Assembly: GCA_910574715.1 (NCBI GenBank)
Contig: CAJTCH010000005.1
Span: 62,001-126,000, forward strand
Source of the DNA: Lachnospiraceae bacterium
GTDB taxonomy: Bacteria > Bacillota > Clostridia > Lachnospirales > Lachnospiraceae
DNA: 64,000 nt
Direction of reading: 5' to 3'
The translations under genes and the position numbers were made by a program. A model generated the notes under the pieces. It was not told the origin of the DNA and did no database searches. It saw only the letters and a program-made list of their open reading frames with translations. How positions within the stretch are numbered: the stretch's first letter is position 1; every line of letters begins with the position of its first letter. Below are positions 60,595 to 64,000 of this stretch, one piece after another.

Positions 60595-61317
60595 GTGCGA
60601 CTTGTTCGCAGGCGGTAAAAAGTCTGCGCACAGCATGATTTATCAAAATCAGTCTGTGAACTGATAATTCGATAGGTGGAATGACGGGGTAACGCCCTGA
60701 AACGCCTACTCTTGGTGGACTTGCGTCAGCCGTAAAGGCTGGGGTTGGAAGCTCCACGACAAAGGCTGAGAGTTTGAACGTTATGTTCTTAATGCCGTAA
60801 TGGTTTGTTTTACACCAACGAAAACGCCCCAGAGGTGGGGTGCGCAGCCTATAGGCCCAGAGTCTATAAGATACTCATGGTTAGAATACACACTGTAGCG
60901 GGTTGTGCTGACGAAAACCGCGGATGTACGGATCTAAAAGAAGTCCATGTAGAAATGCATGGATGCGTTAATGCGCAGTCGGTGTGGTTTAGTAGAAATT
61001 GACCCTACGAACGACCATACAATATTACAGGTATTGTCGAGCCGACAGGTTCATAGCGGAGACCTAAAAGTATGTATGAACAGATAGAATTATCGGAACA
61101 AGGAAAGGTATCGAGTCTCATGAGAGATAATCTGACGAAGAATAATAAGCAGATGAATCGGTGCTGAAAGGTTGTGGTCGAACTGAAGATGTTTCCTGCG
61201 AAAAAGAGGGAGACGGAGGAATGAATGGCCACTAGTCGGTTGTTAAAAACAGGCATTATTCAGTCTAACATAAGGATTCGAATAAGACCAAAAGGGTCAC
61301 TTTCGCAGGAGGAGGTG

Positions 61318-63228
61318 ATGCCTTATGCCCAAAAAAAAAATCTATGTGTAGACGACCTTAGACATGCAGAATATTATGGCATGCAGGCAATATACGATGA
61401 ACTATATCAAAAAAGTTTAAATGGAGATTCGTTTCCAAATCTCATGAGCATTATATTGAGCCGTGAGAATATATTACTCGCATACCGAAACATAAAAGCA
61501 AACAAAGGAAGTTACACAGCAGGAACAGACAAGAAAAACATTACCGATATCGGGGGAATGTCTCCCGAAGAAGTAGTTGAGAAAGTGAGATTTATTGTCG
61601 CAGGAAGCCAACACGGGTACAGACCAAAGCCCGTGCGACGCAAAGACATTCCTAAGCCCAATGGAAAAACACGTCCGTTAGGAATCCCTTGTATCTGGGA
61701 CAGGCTGATTCAGCAATGCATTAAGCAAGTCCTGGAACCTATCTGTGAAGCAAGATTCAGCAATAACAGCTATGGCTTTCGCCCCAACCGGTCGGTTGAG
61801 CATGCCATTAATCGCACTTATAACATGTTGCAATGGATTAATCTACACTATGTGATTGAATTTGATATCAAAGGCTTCTTTGATAACGTAAATCACAGCA
61901 AGTTGATAAAACAGATGTGGGCATTGGGTATACAGGATAAACAGTTACTTTTTGTAATCAGGCGTATTTTAACAGCATCCATCAAAATGACGGACGGCTC
62001 TATGATTAAACCGGACAGGGGAACCCCTCAAGGCGGTATTATTTCACCACTGTTGGCAAATATTGTATTAAATGAACTGGACTGGTGGATTGATAGCCAG
62101 TGGCAGAATCATCCCATCGTTCAGAAGCAGGGAAAATATCGACGGATAGGTAAATCGGAATCCTTCGATAGAGGGAAGGCTTTTAAGACGATGCGTAAAA
62201 CAGCACTGAAAGAAATGTATATCATTAGATATGCCGACGATTTTAGAATTTTCTGCCGTAACAAAGAAAGTGCAGAGAAGACAAAAGAAGCCGTAACAAA
62301 ATGGATTAGTGAAAGGTTGAAACTTGAGGTATCACCGGAAAAAACACGGATAGTGAATGTCCGCAAACGATATTCAGAATTCCTTGGCTTCAAGATTCGG
62401 GTAAGACCGAAAAAACATAAATATGTGGTTCAGTCGGGAATATGTGACAAGAAGTTATTGTTGGAAAAAACTAAGTTGGTAGAGCAAGCGAAGCATATAG
62501 CCAGACCGACGGAAAGAAAAAGCTGTTTATATGAAATACAGCTCTATAACTCCATGGTTTTGGGTATACAGAATTATTTTTGCGTAGCAACCTGTATCAG
62601 CATTGATTGCAGGGACATTCACCGACAAGTTATGACGGTTTTAAAAAACAGATTGAATTCAGAAAAAGGGTGCAGGCTTGTTCGGGAGGGTGGAACTCTC
62701 ACTCAAAGCGAAAAGGAGAGATTTGGTAATTCCAAAATGATTCGGTACGTAGCCGGAATTGAACAGCCAATTTATCCAATAGCCTTCATAAAGCATAAAA
62801 TACCGATGGCAAAACGAAATGCCGTAAATAGTTATACCGTTAAAGGCAGAGCATTAGTCCATACAAATCTGAACTTAAATCATAAAATCCTGGTTGATAT
62901 CAGTAAACAGAAATCCGGTGGACACAGCATGGAATATATGGATTGCAGATTATCATTATTTTCCGCACAGCAAGGCAAGTGTTCCATATGTGGAGAAGAA
63001 TTTACTACGTCTGAAGAAATAGAAACATGGCTTAAAAAGCCGGCAGAAAAAGGTGGAATGGAACGGTATCAGAACATGATACTTATTCATAAAAGATATG
63101 TTCCCCTTTTAGTTGCCACTTCACCGGAAGAATTAAAAACAATAAGTAAATCTCTAAAAATCAACAAAAAGATATTGGAAAAAGTTAATAACCTGCGTAA
63201 GCAGGCATGGTTACCTGCAATAGAATAA
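61318..63228 (+). CDS. Group II intron reverse transcriptase/maturase, full length (intron 2)
   Basis: A 636-residue protein with all RT blocks (RRKDIPKPNGKTRPLGIPCI, EFDIKGFFDNVNHSKL, GTPQGGIISPLLANIVL, IIRYADDFRIF), block 7 (LEVSPEKTRIVNVR, FLGFKIR), maturase domain X and a C-terminal HNH endonuclease (CSICGEEF...MILIHKR). Start choice: ATG 61318 is in frame but close to AGGAGG; ATG 61325 is better spaced but lies in another frame that would need one more A in the following A10 run, so a slippage mutation at the start is possible. Confidence 0.92.
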   Translation: MPYAQKKNLCVDDLRHAEYYGMQAIYDELYQKSLNGDSFPNLMSIILSRENILLAYRNIKANKGSYTAGTDKKNITDIGGMSPEEVVEKVRFIVAGSQHGYRPKPVRRKDIPKPNGKTRPLGIPCIWDRLIQQCIKQVLEPICEARFSNNSYGFRPNRSVEHAINRTYNMLQWINLHYVIEFDIKGFFDNVNHSKLIKQMWALGIQDKQLLFVIRRILTASIKMTDGSMIKPDRGTPQGGIISPLLANIVLNELDWWIDSQWQNHPIVQKQGKYRRIGKSESFDRGKAFKTMRKTALKEMYIIRYADDFRIFCRNKESAEKTKEAVTKWISERLKLEVSPEKTRIVNVRKRYSEFLGFKIRVRPKKHKYVVQSGICDKKLLLEKTKLVEQAKHIARPTERKSCLYEIQLYNSMVLGIQNYFCVATCISIDCRDIHRQVMTVLKNRLNSEKGCRLVREGGTLTQSEKERFGNSKMIRYVAGIEQPIYPIAFIKHKIPMAKRNAVNSYTVKGRALVHTNLNLNHKILVDISKQKSGGHSMEYMDCRLSLFSAQQGKCSICGEEFTTSEEIETWLKKPAEKGGMERYQNMILIHKRYVPLLVATSPEELKTISKSLKINKKILEKVNNLRKQAWLPAIE

Positions 63229-63278
63229 GAAATAATTTTTGGTCACTGAATAAATGCCTAAATGAACACAATCGATGG

Positions 63279-63300
63279 GGCGCCGGATGCGATGAACTGG
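63279..63300 (+). ncRNA. Truncated domain V of intron 2
   Basis: GGCGCCGGATGCGATGAA is the 5' strand and loop start of a domain V. In intron 1 the loop is followed by about 20 bases of pairing strand before AGCGGGGG; here CTGGGGGAAAAG follows at once. The 3' strand of the catalytic stem is deleted. Confidence 0.75.
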
Positions 63301-63342
63301 GGGAAAAGCTGGAGATTATTTCAAAGGCTTACCTATCAGAAC

Positions 63343-64000
63343 ATGCGGAATTAAACCTGCTAAAGGCGTTGGTTCTCTATGTCGAGCAGGGCTTTCCGTC
63401 AGAGTCCAAGAATATCGGGCAGGTCTACAAATTACTGACTCTCAGCTCGGAAAAGGAGTTGAACAGCCTCTTTGACCTTCTTCCGGTGAGCCACCCGGCA
63501 AAGATTCCCTACTGCATCTACAAGCAGGCAAGCGATACGGTGCGGTCCGGGGTAATCATCGGGCTTGGAGCCAGGCTTCAGGTGTTCCAGAATAAACTAA
63601 TCCGTCAGATCACTTCCTATGATGAGATTGACCTGACACTGCCGGGGAAACAGAAATGCGCGTACTTCTGCATCACTTCCGATCAGGACAGCACCTTTGA
63701 CTTCCTGTCATCCCTGTTTATGACCTTTGTATTTATCAAACTGGTACGTTTCGCGGATAAGCATGGGGTAGACGGGCATCTGCCGGTTCCGGTGCATATC
63801 CTTGCGGATGAGCTAGCAAATACCGGAGCCATCCTGGAGTTAAATAAGAAAATCTCGGTCTGCCGCTCCAGAGGCTTAAGCATTTCGTGCATTTTCCAGA
63901 ACCTGCCTCAGATGCAGAACCGCTATCCCTTTAATCAGTGGCAGGAAATCATAGGGAATTGCGACACTCAGTTATTCTTAGGATGCACGGACGAAGTAAC
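63343..64000 (+). pseudogene. Coupling protein, exon 3 (runs out of the window)
   Basis: Continuation of the VirD4/TraG-type ATPase: NAELNLLKALVLYVEQGFPS, VYKLLTLSSEKELNSLFDLL, the RecA-like ATPase core with LADELANTGAILELNKKIS (Walker B-like) and RGLSISCIFQNLPQMQNRYP, up to the window edge at FLGCTDEV. The coding sequence itself is well preserved in all three exons, suggesting the disruption is recent. Further conjugation genes would be expected to the right. Confidence 0.9.

Larger units (their letters stand above)
60595..63342 (+). mobile_element. Group II intron 2 in the coupling-protein gene, domain V damaged
   Basis: Starts GTGCGAC at 60595 and ends GAAC at 63342; its removal joins FWD to NAELNLLKAL. 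Length 2748. It is related to intron 1 (shared GGGTAACGCC stretch, similar RT, similar 3' end CTTACCTATC) but distinct. The RT is full length. Domain V has only its 5' half plus the loop (63279-63297) and lacks the pairing strand, so self-splicing should fail. Confidence 0.92.

Noticed and set aside
44428-64000. CRISPR array
   Set aside because: The repeats seen are terminal inverted repeats, target duplications and palindromes; there is no series of equally spaced direct repeats and no cas gene.

Overview
The window looks like the chromosome of a gut-type clostridium, most likely Lachnospiraceae. This rests on protein-family content (DUF4317, DUF2461, many ABC/two-component modules, vanG-type operon), GGAGG ribosome sites and clostridial IS66/RIT/group II intron elements; no rRNA or tRNA gene was seen, so the genus is not assigned.

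Layout. 1-8208 holds ordinary genes: a HAD phosphatase (cut by the window edge), an iron alcohol dehydrogenase, a chemoreceptor, and a metal-export locus (P-type ATPase plus separate HMA protein, divergent from an ArsR and an AraC regulator). 8209-13478 is a gene graveyard: relics or truncated copies of DUF1801, Ku, DUF4317, rhodanese, an HTH regulator, an MGMT-like protein, TetR and acetolactate synthase, with a few intact small genes between. 13538-16424 has a methyltransferase, a LysR regulator, a lipoprotein and a nuclease-domain fragment.

16520-20983 is a probable BlaI/BlaR1 regulon: matching TTAC-N4-GTAA operators sit in the promoter of a cluster of related lipoprotein/membrane-anchored genes and downstream of the promoter of blaI-blaR1. 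21450-24985 is a TetR-controlled transporter/hydrolase operon. 25147-30460 is a six-gene operon (XRE-TPR regulator, PLDc_N membrane protein, two ABC exporters). 30898-36118 is a two-component system with an FtsX-type ABC exporter, both promoters carrying the same 11-bp direct repeats. 36406-40888 is a second such module whose response regulator survives only as its C-terminal tail; beside it lies a second BlaI gene with a perfect 23-bp inverted-repeat operator and a decayed BlaR1. Then come an RNA polymerase sigma factor and a DUF2461 protein.

44428-50869 is an IS66 element with 8-bp target duplication. Its transposase gene is split by a recombinase-in-trio (RIT) element with 84-bp inverted ends, and it carries a cluster of DnaA-box sequences. 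51000-57013 is a vanG-type D-Ala-D-Ser vancomycin-resistance operon (vanR, vanS, vanG, vanXY, split vanT) with candidate VanR sites (TAAGA every 11 bp) at both promoters. From 57307 to the end is a conjugation coupling-protein gene (virD4/traG type), truncated at its N-terminus and interrupted by two related group II introns. Intron 1 has an intact domain V but an RT lesion and a 164-bp palindrome; intron 2 has a full-length RT but a broken domain V.
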